From positions 1,335,001 through 1,399,000 of the forward strand of contig NZ_LS483397.1 in assembly GCF_900475595.1 (NCBI RefSeq): a stretch of 64,000 nt of DNA, read 5' to 3'. Positions 1 to 10,107 of this stretch are shown one piece after another. This DNA comes from Streptococcus uberis. Its GTDB lineage: Bacteria > Bacillota > Bacilli > Lactobacillales > Streptococcaceae. Under the pieces are notes generated by a model that did not search any database, had not been told where the DNA came from, and saw only the letters and a list, made by a program, of their open reading frames with translations. The translations under genes and the position numbers were made by a program. Each line of letters opens with the position of its first letter. The first letter of the stretch is position 1.

Positions 1-1087
1 TGTTTGTACTTGGATCGGTAGCTATAGATGGATTAGTTGTTTCCGTTTCCGCTTGCGCTTCTGAAGAATTGGCTTGATTTTCTTCTGCTTTTGATTTGCT
101 AACTTCTGCTTGTTTTGCTTCTATGTCACTGGTTGTTGAATAAATACCCACTTCCATATCAACGATACTTGTACCTTCTAAATGTTTTTTTATTTTGAGG
201 TAGTAAGGTAATTTTTTTTCAATTTGCGACTGAGGTACTCGAACAGTATTGCCATCATGCATTTCAATAATCAACAAATCAGCCGTTGACTTGGAATTTG
301 CTAGAGAAATAGATTTTATATCTTCAACTAATTTTTTTGGTAGTGTTGTAAGGGATTTGATTAAGTCTTGGATTGCTTTTTCATTTTCCAAATTGATAAT
401 TAAATAATCTTTTGGAAGCTGACTTTGATTGACTACAGTGACTCGAACACCATTTTCTAAAATAGGTTGAAATCCTTCTTGAACCTGTGCATAGGCAATA
501 ATTGTGTATTCTTTGACATTGAAAGTAAAATGATTTGGAAAGGCATAGTCTAAAGAAACATCTTTAACCCAAGGGTTAGATGTCATAATTGCTTTTTCAT
601 ATTTTTGAGCAGAAAAGAGGACTTTCAAAAAATAATCACTTGATTTAATGCGACTTTGTTCACTCAATTCCGCTAAGGTGGTATGTTTATTTCCCACCAC
701 TGCAAAATCTTTCATTTTGCTATATGGAGATAAGAAAAAGAGAGAACCTAACAAAAAGAATAAACTGATGCTGAGAACAGGCAAAGCCTTCACAAAGGCT
801 TTTTGTCTTTGACTCATTTCTTTTTTTACCTTTAGAGGCTTTTCTTTTTTCTTAGTTGCTTGTTCTTTTTTATCATCTGATGACGTTTTAGAACTGTCTT
901 CAGGTGTTTCCTCTGTCAGGTTATTTTGGAGAAGTTGCGCTTTCTTCTCACTTGCTAATTTTTCTTTTAGTTTCTTTTCTTCTTCTTCCTGAATTTTCTT
1001 TTTTTTAAGGAATTCAAGATTTCGTTTTTGCCACTCTGTTAAGACTATTGGCTCTTTTTCAGTTGGTGAGTTTTTCTTTTTGGACAT
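1..1087 (-). CDS. divIB: Cell division protein DivIB/FtsQ (3' end cut by window edge)
   Basis: Divisome membrane protein that links the FtsL/FtsB subcomplex to septal wall synthesis. The reading frame is open from the ATG at 1087 to the window edge, so the C-terminus is missing. The first ~95 residues are a very charged Lys/Glu-rich cytoplasmic region, followed by one membrane segment (around ALPVLSISLFFLLGSLFFL) and then a POTRA-type extracellular start (FAVVGNKHTTLAELSEQSRI). The visible end turns Ser/Thr/Ala/Glu-rich, as in streptococcal DivIB tails. The start codon directly abuts the murG stop codon, so it is the third gene of a murD-murG-divIB operon; this order is usual in streptococci. 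Confidence 0.93.
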   Translation of the reverse strand, partial: MSKKKNSPTEKEPIVLTEWQKRNLEFLKKKKIQEEEEKKLKEKLASEKKAQLLQNNLTEETPEDSSKTSSDDKKEQATKKKEKPLKVKKEMSQRQKAFVKALPVLSISLFFLLGSLFFLSPYSKMKDFAVVGNKHTTLAELSEQSRIKSSDYFLKVLFSAQKYEKAIMTSNPWVKDVSLDYAFPNHFTFNVKEYTIIAYAQVQEGFQPILENGVRVTVVNQSQLPKDYLIINLENEKAIQDLIKSLTTLPKKLVEDIKSISLANSKSTADLLIIEMHDGNTVRVPQSQIEKKLPYYLKIKKHLEGTSIVDMEVGIYSTTSDIEAKQAEVSKSKAEENQANSSEAQAETETTNPSIATDPSTN

Positions 1088-2164
1088 TTATTTTCCTTTT
1101 GCCTTCAAGCTTATATCATTTTTTAACAAATCATAAAACACATCGGGTGATTTGATTTCTTGTGATTCTGACATAGCCTTTCTAAACTGATCTTGATGTT
1201 CCAGTAAATAATGAACCTCACTTATTAAGGTCTCAGGGTTGAGTAGTTCTTCCGATAGCTGACGCGCATAACCTTGCTTTTCGAAATAGTTAGCATTTTC
1301 CAGTTGATCTCCACGACTGGCTTCTTTTCCTAATGGAACAATTAAATGTAGTTTTTGCATCGCTAAAAGTTCAAAAAGGGTATTCGATCCTCCACGCGTA
1401 ATAACAAGATCTGCTAATTGCATCAAAGGTTGATATAAATCCGTCACATAGTCAACACGGTAGAGATTTTGTGACAGTTCATTTAATTGTGAATCACCTG
1501 TTATGTTAATCACATTAAAGGCTTTTGTTAAGTCAGGATTATTTGTGATCAATTGATTAAAAACTTTTGCCCCTGCTGACCCACCAATAAAGAGAAGCGT
1601 CTTAAATTGAGGGTTGAATTTATTCTGAATATCTGATAATTCAGGCAAATAGTTTCCACTCTCTTTTGACACTTTGGTAACGGCTCCAATGTGTTTGATT
1701 ATAGGATTTGTTACTTGAGATTCAAATGTTGTATACATGGTTGAAGCAAATTTTAAGGCGATTTTATTGGCCAAGCCCATTGATAAATCAGACTCATGGA
1801 CAAAAACGGGCACTCCCATCAGTCTTGAGGCAATAACCGGTGGAACTGATACAAATCCACCTTTTGAAAACAAGGCTTGTGGTTTGACCTTATTTATAAT
1901 GACAAGAGATTGTAGTAGCCCTGTAGCAACTTTGAAGACATCAATCAAGTTTTGCCATGAAAAATACCGTCTTAACTTGCCAGTCTTGATAGCATGGAAG
2001 GTCACAGGATATCCTGACTTCTGAATTTCTTGGTATTCTATGCCTTTTTTATCACCAATATAATGAACTTCCCAACCATCTTTAAGGAATTTTGGGATTA
2101 ATATCAGATTTAAAGTCACATGACCAACTGTCCCTCCACCTGTAAAAAGTATCCGTTTGGTCAT
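1088..2164 (-). CDS. murG: UDP-GlcNAc:undecaprenyl-PP-MurNAc-pentapeptide GlcNAc transferase
   Basis: Makes lipid II from lipid I at the inner face of the membrane in peptidoglycan synthesis. At 358 residues it has the family length. The N-terminal glycine loop reads [11 protein letters not shown] (about residues 9-19), a second loop [12 protein letters not shown] lies near residue 192, and the donor-sugar motif [13 protein letters not shown] lies near residue 255. Its ATG overlaps the murD stop (ATGA), so the two are translationally coupled, and its stop abuts the divIB start. Streptococcal MurG carries the TVGHV variant of the usual TGGHV, so that is not a defect. Confidence 0.97.
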   Translation of the reverse strand: MTKRILFTGGGTVGHVTLNLILIPKFLKDGWEVHYIGDKKGIEYQEIQKSGYPVTFHAIKTGKLRRYFSWQNLIDVFKVATGLLQSLVIINKVKPQALFSKGGFVSVPPVIASRLMGVPVFVHESDLSMGLANKIALKFASTMYTTFESQVTNPIIKHIGAVTKVSKESGNYLPELSDIQNKFNPQFKTLLFIGGSAGAKVFNQLITNNPDLTKAFNVINITGDSQLNELSQNLYRVDYVTDLYQPLMQLADLVITRGGSNTLFELLAMQKLHLIVPLGKEASRGDQLENANYFEKQGYARQLSEELLNPETLISEVHYLLEHQDQFRKAMSESQEIKSPDVFYDLLKNDISLKAKGK

Positions 2165-3522
2165 TCCGTGTCTCCTTTTAATTGTTGGAAGGATTCGATA
2201 AATTCATCACCACGAACTTCAAAATTTGGATACATATCCCAACTTGCGTTTGCAGGACTTAATAAGATAATATCTCCTGGTTGCGCTTGTTCAAAGGCAA
2301 TTCTGGTAGCGTCAGCCACATCTTTTGCCTCTAGATAACCCACGCCCGCACTTTCAGCTGCCACTTTCATTTTTTCGGCAGATTCCCCCAAGAGAATCAT
2401 TTTTTTCAAGCCTTTTATATCGGGAATTAAAGTGTCAAATGCGTTACCTCTGTCTAGTCCTCCAGCAATTAATATCACCTTATTATTATCAAAACCTGAT
2501 AAGGCTTTTTGACAGGCTAAAATATTGGTTGATTTGCTATCGTTATAAAAAGCGACATCCTTGATGGTTCCAAGTTTTTGTAAACGATGTTTTACACCAC
2601 CAAAACTTGATAAGGTTTCAGCAATTGCCTGATTCGAAATACCAGAAAGTTTGGCAACAGCGATAGTTGCTAGAGCATTTTCAACATTATGTAAGCCAGG
2701 CACACCTAAAGATTGGGCATCCATAATATACTCCCCTTTATAGAAGAGTTTGCCATCTTCCTGATAAGCTCCTTCAACTTTTTCTTTACTTGAAAAGTAG
2801 ACCAAGCTTGCTTGTGTCTTTTGTGCCAGTTCTTTTGTTTGCTCTTGCTCTGCATTCAAAATGAGCACGTCATCAGCTGTCATATTGTTTTGAATGTTCC
2901 ATTTAGCTTGGATATAAGCATCAAAACTACCATGGTAATCAAGATGTGTTGGCATCAGATTAGTTATCAGTGCGATGTGAGGGTGAAAGTCTTTGATTCC
3001 CATCAATTGAAATGAAGACAGTTCCATAGTGAGGATATCATCTTGACTTGCAGTCATTGCCACTTCAGAAGCAGGAAAGCCGATATTACCTGAAAGTAAG
3101 GCTGATTTTCCTCCATGATTTAAAACATCTGCAATCATGGTTGTTGTAGTTGTTTTTCCATTTGAGCCAGTGATAGCAATAATCGGGGCCTCAGAAATAA
3201 GATAAGCTAGCTCCACTTCAGTTAATACCGGAATACCTTTAGAAAGAGCTTTTTCTACCATTGGATTTTGATAAGGAATGCCAGGATTCTTAACCATTAC
3301 TGCAAAGTCTTCATCCAACAACTCCAATGGATGACTACCACAAACCACTTTAATGCCTTCTTCTAAAAGAGATTGAGCTGCTGGATTTTCTTCAAAAGCT
3401 TTGCCATCATTGACAGTGACAATAGCACCTAAACGAGACAACAATCTTGCAGCAGCTTCACCAGATTTTGCCAAACCTAGAATTAATACTTTTTTGTTAT
3501 TAAACGTTTTACATTCTTTCAT
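2161..3522 (-). CDS. murD: UDP-N-acetylmuramoylalanine-D-glutamate ligase
   Basis: Cytoplasmic Mur ligase that adds D-glutamate to UDP-MurNAc-L-Ala using ATP. The 453-residue protein has an N-terminal Rossmann-like domain ([19 protein letters not shown]), the ATP loop [14 protein letters not shown] near residue 117, and the Mur-ligase motif HRLQ in the central part. It is the first gene of murD-murG-divIB. A good promoter lies 32-60 bases upstream of the ATG. A terminator of the gene upstream in transcription (3621-3654) separates the operon from the small DUF3165-like gene. Confidence 0.97.
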   Translation of the reverse strand: MKECKTFNNKKVLILGLAKSGEAAARLLSRLGAIVTVNDGKAFEENPAAQSLLEEGIKVVCGSHPLELLDEDFAVMVKNPGIPYQNPMVEKALSKGIPVLTEVELAYLISEAPIIAITGSNGKTTTTTMIADVLNHGGKSALLSGNIGFPASEVAMTASQDDILTMELSSFQLMGIKDFHPHIALITNLMPTHLDYHGSFDAYIQAKWNIQNNMTADDVLILNAEQEQTKELAQKTQASLVYFSSKEKVEGAYQEDGKLFYKGEYIMDAQSLGVPGLHNVENALATIAVAKLSGISNQAIAETLSSFGGVKHRLQKLGTIKDVAFYNDSKSTNILACQKALSGFDNNKVILIAGGLDRGNAFDTLIPDIKGLKKMILLGESAEKMKVAAESAGVGYLEAKDVADATRIAFEQAQPGDIILLSPANASWDMYPNFEVRGDEFIESFQQLKGDTE

Positions 3523-3553
3523 ATAACCACTCTACCTATTCTAATTCCTATCT

Positions 3554-3582
3554 ATTTTACCCTTATTTTCTTGCTTTTTCAA
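3554..3582 (-). promoter_or_regulatory. Promoter of murD operon
   Basis: On the minus strand TTGAAA (3577-3582) and TAAAAT (3554-3559) are separated by exactly 17 bases, about 30 bases upstream of murD. Seen in sequence; promoter function is inferred from sigma-A consensus. Confidence 0.7.
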
Positions 3583-3620
3583 GGTTTAGCAAATGGTAGC
3601 AATTGTAAGATGACATCAAA

Positions 3621-3654
3621 AGAACGACTGAACTCATAAGAGTTCCGTCGTTCT
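3621..3654 (-). terminator. Terminator after DUF3165-like gene
   Basis: Inverted repeat AGAACGAC...GTCGTTCT with an inner GAACTC/GAGTTC arm, followed on the minus strand by TTTT. It lies directly after the stop of the 79-residue gene and upstream of the murD promoter. Confidence 0.75.
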
Positions 3655-3659
3655 TCTCC

Positions 3660-3899
3660 TTATTTTTTTGGCAGATTGAGAATATCTTTAATTGAAAAAT
3701 ATGCCAAGGCAATCATGGCAAGAACAATAAAGATTTCCGGTGGTGTTTGCAAAATTTTAAGGACACTCATTCCTGCTAGAACGATAAGTAAAGCCACTAA
3801 AGCAACCAAACCTATCATGGTTAATGTATTACGAACACTTTTCGGTGCCATAAAGATGTAATAGGATAGAATTAATATGGCTATAATTAAATAGAACAA
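3660..3899 (-). CDS. Small membrane protein, DUF3165-like
   Basis: A 79-residue, strongly hydrophobic protein with about three membrane segments (MFYLIIAILILSYYIFM at the N-terminus, a central VALVALLIVLAGM stretch and IFIVLAMIALAYFSI near the C-terminus) and a short basic tail. It looks like the streptococcal DUF3165 family, which has no known function. The start is TTG, supported by an AGAGG ribosome-binding site five bases upstream. It sits alone between the typA terminator and the murD promoter, a position it often holds in streptococci. Confidence 0.75.
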   Translation of the reverse strand: MFYLIIAILILSYYIFMAPKSVRNTLTMIGLVALVALLIVLAGMSVLKILQTPPEIFIVLAMIALAYFSIKDILNLPKK

Positions 3900-3942
3900 T
3901 CTGGCCTCTCATTCTAAATCAAATCTCAAGATAAGACACAAA

Positions 3943-3976
3943 AAGACTTTTAAAAAGATAACTTTTTAAAAATCTT
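3943..3976 (-). terminator. Terminator after typA
   Basis: AT-rich inverted repeat (AAGA...TTTTAAAAAG / CTTTTTAAAA...TCTT) followed on the minus strand by CTTTTTG, just downstream of the typA stop. Confidence 0.6.
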
Positions 3977-4004
3977 ATGTTTCTTAATCATTTCTGAATA
4001 CTAA

Positions 4005-5846
<1,842 letters not shown>

Positions 5847-5884
5847 GTTTTCCTCTTGTAGCATAATATATTTTTAACTAAACA

Positions 5885-5893
5885 AGTATATCA
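5885..5893 (-). promoter_or_regulatory. Extended -10 promoter of typA
   Basis: Minus-strand TGATATACT is an extended -10 element about 40 bases upstream of the typA ATG. No good -35 is visible, which is common with TGn promoters. Confidence 0.5.
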
Positions 5894-5983
5894 CAATTTT
5901 TTTCAAAAAACAGAGATTGACAAATTGTAAATGTTTTCAGGTCTACAAATGTTTTTTACATGAAAATATTCTAAAAAAAGAAA

Positions 5984-6007
5984 AGAAACCAGTTCATACT
6001 GATTTCT
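5984..6007 (-). terminator. Terminator after yqgQ-glk-rhodanese operon
   Basis: Minus-strand stem AGAAATCAGT/ACTGGTTTCT with an ATGA loop followed by a run rich in T. It lies just downstream of the rhodanese-like gene. Confidence 0.75.
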
Positions 6008-6016
6008 CTTTCCTTA

Positions 6017-6397
6017 TTATTTTGTTTTACCGTCCCAATAATCAATGCCATCTCTCAATAAGTACAAGTTAGTAAATCCTGCTTTTTTTAACTTTTTGAG
6101 AGCACTTGGTGCAATTCGACTTGTTGCATTTTCATATACCAAGATTGGTTTGTCCTTGCGTAAGGATTTAATAGAGGCATCGAAAGTTTGTAAAGGGAAG
6201 TTTCTAGCACCCAAAATATGTTTATTTCTAAAGGCAGCTGGATCTCTCAAATCAATAATTTGACTCTTATGCATCATTTCCTTAAAGGTATCATTATCAA
6301 TTTGCTGTGCCATACGTTTAAAGGCAAAATAGTTCCATGCAAAATAAGCTAATGTTGCAAATAATAGTCCCCAAATAATTAGTGTAACTGTTGACAT
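6017..6397 (-). CDS. Membrane-anchored rhodanese-like protein without cysteine
   Basis: A 126-residue protein with one N-terminal membrane segment (VTLIIWGLLFATLAYFAWNY) and a cytoplasmic rhodanese fold: the IDLRDPAAF entry motif, HILGARNFPL, and the active-site loop region LVYENATSR. The position of the catalytic cysteine in active rhodaneses is Glu/Asn here, and the whole protein has no cysteine, so sulfurtransferase activity is unlikely. It follows glucokinase by eight bases, so it is co-transcribed with yqgQ and glk, a conserved streptococcal arrangement. Function unknown. Confidence 0.85.
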   Translation of the reverse strand: MSTVTLIIWGLLFATLAYFAWNYFAFKRMAQQIDNDTFKEMMHKSQIIDLRDPAAFRNKHILGARNFPLQTFDASIKSLRKDKPILVYENATSRIAPSALKKLKKAGFTNLYLLRDGIDYWDGKTK

Positions 6398-6405
6398 TTT
6401 TTCTC

Positions 6406-7377
6406 CTATTCTTTAATGAACTGACGTGCAAGACTAGCTGCACCAATAATACCAGCGTCATTGCCAAGTTCTGCAATTTTTATTTTGGTTGAAGCTTTTA
6501 CTTGTGGGAAAGTATAAGTCATAAAATAACGTTCAATTCTGGACCTTAAAAATTCACCTGCTGCAGAGACGCCACCACCAATGACAAGAGAATCTGGATT
6601 TAGGATGTTTGAAATATTTGCTGATGCTAGTCCAAGATAAAAAGCCACTTTTTCAACAACAGAATCTGCAAAAGTATCCCCCGCTTCAGCAGCCACAAAA
6701 ATGTCTTTACTTGTTACCTCTTCACCGTTATCAATTGCGGCTTTAATTGCCGAACTACCTTCATAACTTTCAGCTAAGAGTCGAGCCACTTTCACTACTC
6801 CAGTAGCAGAAGCAACTGTTTCTAAACAACCGTAAGAACCACAAGTACAAGCAAAACCATTCATTGGTTCCACAATCATGTGACCAATTTCGCCACCTGC
6901 TCCGGCTACACCATGAATGAGATTCCCATCCGCAATGATACCACCGCCGACACCAGTACCTAGCGTCATAAAGACAACATCTGGGTTATTATCACCGGCA
7001 CCTACCCATCGTTCTCCAAGCGCAGCTACGTTGGCATCATTATCAATGGCAAATGGAATACCAAGTTCGCTTTCAATCACAGAACCAACTTCTTGAGTGT
7101 CTTTCCAGTTCAAATTAAAAGCACCTGTGACTGTATTTTTGGTCCGGTCAACAGCACCTGGGGAACCCATGCCGATACCGATAAAATCGTCTTTAGATAA
7201 CCCATACATCTCTAAACGATGTTTAATTGAGGCAACAATGTCAGGAACAATATGCATTCCGTTTTCCAAAATATTCGTTTGGATGGCCCATTTTTCCTGC
7301 ACTTCACCTTCAAGTGTCAATATTCCAAATTTAATGGTTGTTCCACCAAGATCAATTCCTAATAATTTATGACTCAT
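6406..7377 (-). CDS. glk: Glucokinase, ROK family
   Basis: Phosphorylates free cytoplasmic glucose, for example from disaccharide hydrolysis, to glucose 6-phosphate. The 323-residue protein shows the phosphate loop LGIDLGGTTIKFG at residues 5-17, the ROK zinc motif CTCGSYGCLE near residue 178, the catalytic NDAN (in IDNDANVAALGE), and a glycine-rich stretch GTGVGGGII. The start overlaps the end of yqgQ by 11 bases. ROK repressors have an added N-terminal helix-turn-helix, which is absent here, supporting a kinase call. Confidence 0.95.
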   Translation of the reverse strand: MSHKLLGIDLGGTTIKFGILTLEGEVQEKWAIQTNILENGMHIVPDIVASIKHRLEMYGLSKDDFIGIGMGSPGAVDRTKNTVTGAFNLNWKDTQEVGSVIESELGIPFAIDNDANVAALGERWVGAGDNNPDVVFMTLGTGVGGGIIADGNLIHGVAGAGGEIGHMIVEPMNGFACTCGSYGCLETVASATGVVKVARLLAESYEGSSAIKAAIDNGEEVTSKDIFVAAEAGDTFADSVVEKVAFYLGLASANISNILNPDSLVIGGGVSAAGEFLRSRIERYFMTYTFPQVKASTKIKIAELGNDAGIIGAASLARQFIKE

Positions 7378-7585
7378 TCTTTCGTCCTTCTTTTTCTAAT
7401 TCTAAGCGATGTTCACGTCGCAAAATTAATTCCGCATTTAAGTAATCATTTTTTTCAATTAAGCCGTTATCAAATAAGCGTTGAAGTTCAATTTTCATCA
7501 TTTCAATGTCATAGAGACGCTTACCAATATAAATGTAAATGCCAAAATGTTTCAGTAATTGTTGCACATCAAATAGTGTTTTCAT
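7367..7585 (-). CDS. yqgQ: YqgQ family protein
   Basis: A 72-residue protein from the ATG at 7585 (MKTLFDVQQLLKHFGIYIYIG), which matches the typical YqgQ start; a TTG six codons upstream is less likely. The fold is a small helical bundle and members are reported to bind nucleic acid, but the role is not established. The conserved KRLYDIEMMKIEL core is present. It overlaps glk by 11 bases and is first in the yqgQ-glk-rhodanese operon. Confidence 0.85.
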   Translation of the reverse strand: MKTLFDVQQLLKHFGIYIYIGKRLYDIEMMKIELQRLFDNGLIEKNDYLNAELILRREHRLELEKEGRKNES

Positions 7586-7686
7586 ATACTTAAAGTTTAG
7601 CAAATTCTAATCTCAATTTCAAGATGATAAGGCAATCGCTTTCCTAATTTTTATGAAAATAGTGTTATTTTTTCGAAAGTAAAAGT

Positions 7687-8337
7687 ATGATACCTATTTT
7701 ATTTTTTTGTTTAGGAGCAAGTCTTGGTTCTTTTATGGGGGTTATTTGGAATAGGTTCCCTGAAAACTCAATTATTTGGCCGCCAAGTCATTGTGACAAC
7801 TGTAAGCATTCACTAAAAGCACAGCAGTTGATACCTATTTTTTCTGTCTTAATGACAGGCTTTAAATGTGCTTTTTGTAAGCAGCGGGTCTCTCCAGTTT
7901 ATAGCTTGATTGAGTTAGTCATGGGTCTCATCTTTTGGTGTGCCCAGCAACATCTTTTTTTATCATGGATAGATGTCTATATGATTTCCATTTCCATCCT
8001 TTTATCACTCTACGATATGAAGACACAATCTTACCCTTTTATAATCTGGATTTTTTCTTTTATGATACTTCTTCCTTTCTATGAATGGAACTTGCTCGTC
8101 TTCTTCTTTCTTTTGATAGCCTTACTATGCACCATTTGGCCAGCAGTTATCGGAAATGGAGATCTCCTCTATTTAGCTAGCATAGCCTTAGTCTACAATC
8201 TGAAAATGACACTCTGGATTATCCAAATTGCTAGCATTTTAGGCTTAGCCTTTTGTCTTGTCCAGAAAAAAAGAAAAATTCCTTTTTTACCCTTTTTAAG
8301 TCTTGCTTTACTAGTCTTGCTATGTTTGAAGCACTAA
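7687..8337 (+). CDS. comC: Type IV prepilin peptidase (ComC/PilD-like, A24 family)
   Basis: Membrane aspartic protease that cleaves and methylates prepilins, in streptococci those of the competence pseudopilus. The 216-residue protein has the N-terminal PilD domain with two zinc-type pairs (CDNC near residue 36 and CAFC near residue 59), about six membrane segments, and both catalytic aspartates: one in SLYDMKTQ near residue 118 and one in the GNGD motif near residue 157. It is one of only two plus-strand genes and is monocistronic, ending in a bidirectional terminator. The symbol here means prepilin peptidase, not the competence pheromone gene of the same name. Confidence 0.88.
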   Translation: MIPILFFCLGASLGSFMGVIWNRFPENSIIWPPSHCDNCKHSLKAQQLIPIFSVLMTGFKCAFCKQRVSPVYSLIELVMGLIFWCAQQHLFLSWIDVYMISISILLSLYDMKTQSYPFIIWIFSFMILLPFYEWNLLVFFFLLIALLCTIWPAVIGNGDLLYLASIALVYNLKMTLWIIQIASILGLAFCLVQKKRKIPFLPFLSLALLVLLCLKH

Positions 8338-8339
8338 AA

Positions 8340-8362
8340 AACAACTAGAAATTCTAGTTGTT
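8340..8362. terminator. Bidirectional terminator
   Basis: Perfect inverted repeat AACAACTAGAA-A-TTCTAGTTGTT with A and T runs on both sides. It lies between the convergent prepilin peptidase gene and the ABC exporter operon and can serve both. Confidence 0.85.
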
Positions 8363-10107
8363 TATGCATTGTCCATCATGCCAGCTTGCAATTGATACAT
8401 TTTGTAATAAGTCCCTTGTTTTTCAAGCAGTTCCTCATGACGGCCACTTTCTATGATTTTACCTTTATCTAGAACATAGATGCAGTTGGCATCCTGAATG
8501 GTTGATAATCGGTGAGCAATAGCAATGGTTGTTCGACCTTGTCGCATTTTAGCTAGTGACCTTTGAACTATCTCTTCTGTTGCTGAATCAATATTAGCTG
8601 TTGCCTCATCTAAAATTAATATTTTAGGTTTACTTGCTACTGTTCGTGCAAAAGCTAATAGTTGTCGTTGTCCAGTAGAAAAACTTGACCCACGTTCTGT
8701 CACTTTGGCATCATACTGATTTGGTAATTTTTGGATAAATTGATCTGCATCCACAAATTCAGCCGCTGCTTTTACCTCTTGATCGCTAATATCTTGATAC
8801 ATTCTAATATTTGAAGCAATTGTTCCATGATATAGGAATGGATCCTGTAAAACTAAACCAATGGATTGTCGCAATGCTTCTTGACTATAGCGACGAATGT
8901 CTATGCCATCTATTAAGACCTGGCCTTCCTGAAATTCATAAAATCTCATAAAAACATTAATGATAGATGATTTCCCCGAACCGGTAGAACCAACAAAAGC
9001 GATTGTTTCACCTTTATTAACCTTAAAGGAAATCTGATCCAGTATCTTTTGTTTACCATCGTAAGAAAAAGAGACATTTTTAAACTCAATATCACCTTGT
9101 TCTACTTCCATTACCTGTCCGTCTTGTGCGGGCTCATAAATTTCTTCATCAATCAACTTAAAGACGCGGCCAGCAGAAACCATCGAGGTTTGTAAGGTTG
9201 AAAAATTTTGTGTCACCTCAATCAGTGGATCAAAAAGACGATTGATGTACTGAATAAAGGCGTACATAATACCTGCCGTCAATCCACCTTGCATCCCTTT
9301 AAAGCCAAAATAGGTCATTAAAACGGCATAAGCCAATAATTTTAATAATGACATTGCTGGTCTTAAAAAGAGACTGTCCAAGGCTACAGATTTATTAGCA
9401 TAGGTCAAATGTTCTTCATTGATTAACTCAAACTCATCTTTTAATCTCTCTTCCTGACCAAAGGCTTGAATTATCCGAATACCTTCAATACTTTCAGCCA
9501 ATTTAGCATTAATATCACTCAAAAGGCTACGCGTTTTAGCAATAACCTGAACTGATTTTTTGCGATAGGCATTGACTAAAATAAAAATAAAAGGCAGAAA
9601 AATCAGGATAATAGCTGTCAGTTTGACATCCAAAGTTAACATGGTATAAAGAGTTACGGTAAAAATAAAGATAGCTGAAATAAAATTAGATAATAAACCA
9701 GAAAACATCTCACTGATGGCCTCTGTATCATTTGTAATACGAGAAACAATTGAGCCAGCAGGCGTTTTATCAAAATAAGACATTCCTAAACGTTCCATGT
9801 TAGCAAATGCATCTCTTCTAATGTCTCTTACAATGCTATAAGAAACTTTAGCAAAGCATAGATTTCCAAAATACTGAATAAAACTTTGCAATAGATAGAG
9901 ACCATAATAGGCAATCAGTATCAAAAAAGCAGTCTGATTCATATGATCCAAATAATGATCAATGAAGTAAGAGGCTACTAAAGGGATGTAGCTTTTAACA
10001 ACTGTTGTCAAAAGTAATAGGCTTAGAGCTGCCGCTGTCAGCCATTTATATGGTTTTAAATAAGACATCAAACGTTTGAACACTTGCCACTGACTAGCCT
10101 TGTACAT
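8362..10107 (-). CDS. ABC exporter half-transporter, second subunit (canonical Walker B)
   Basis: Membrane domain (six helices, about residues 20-310) fused to a nucleotide-binding domain. Walker A is GSTGSGKSS, the signature is the non-canonical SFSTGQRQL, and Walker B is the canonical ILILDEATANID. The start is the ATG at 10107, preceded by GGAGG; it overlaps the end of the partner gene by 14 bases, giving 581 residues. Together with the neighbour it forms a heterodimeric multidrug or lipid-type exporter resembling LmrCD/PatAB. Substrate cannot be read from the sequence. Confidence 0.9.
   Translation of the reverse strand: MYKASQWQVFKRLMSYLKPYKWLTAAALSLLLLTTVVKSYIPLVASYFIDHYLDHMNQTAFLILIAYYGLYLLQSFIQYFGNLCFAKVSYSIVRDIRRDAFANMERLGMSYFDKTPAGSIVSRITNDTEAISEMFSGLLSNFISAIFIFTVTLYTMLTLDVKLTAIILIFLPFIFILVNAYRKKSVQVIAKTRSLLSDINAKLAESIEGIRIIQAFGQEERLKDEFELINEEHLTYANKSVALDSLFLRPAMSLLKLLAYAVLMTYFGFKGMQGGLTAGIMYAFIQYINRLFDPLIEVTQNFSTLQTSMVSAGRVFKLIDEEIYEPAQDGQVMEVEQGDIEFKNVSFSYDGKQKILDQISFKVNKGETIAFVGSTGSGKSSIINVFMRFYEFQEGQVLIDGIDIRRYSQEALRQSIGLVLQDPFLYHGTIASNIRMYQDISDQEVKAAAEFVDADQFIQKLPNQYDAKVTERGSSFSTGQRQLLAFARTVASKPKILILDEATANIDSATEEIVQRSLAKMRQGRTTIAIAHRLSTIQDANCIYVLDKGKIIESGRHEELLEKQGTYYKMYQLQAGMMDNA

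Noticed and set aside
7668..7686. Competence (cin/com-box) promoter before the prepilin peptidase
   Set aside because: TTTCGAAA resembles the TACGAATA box only partly and lies almost on the start codon.
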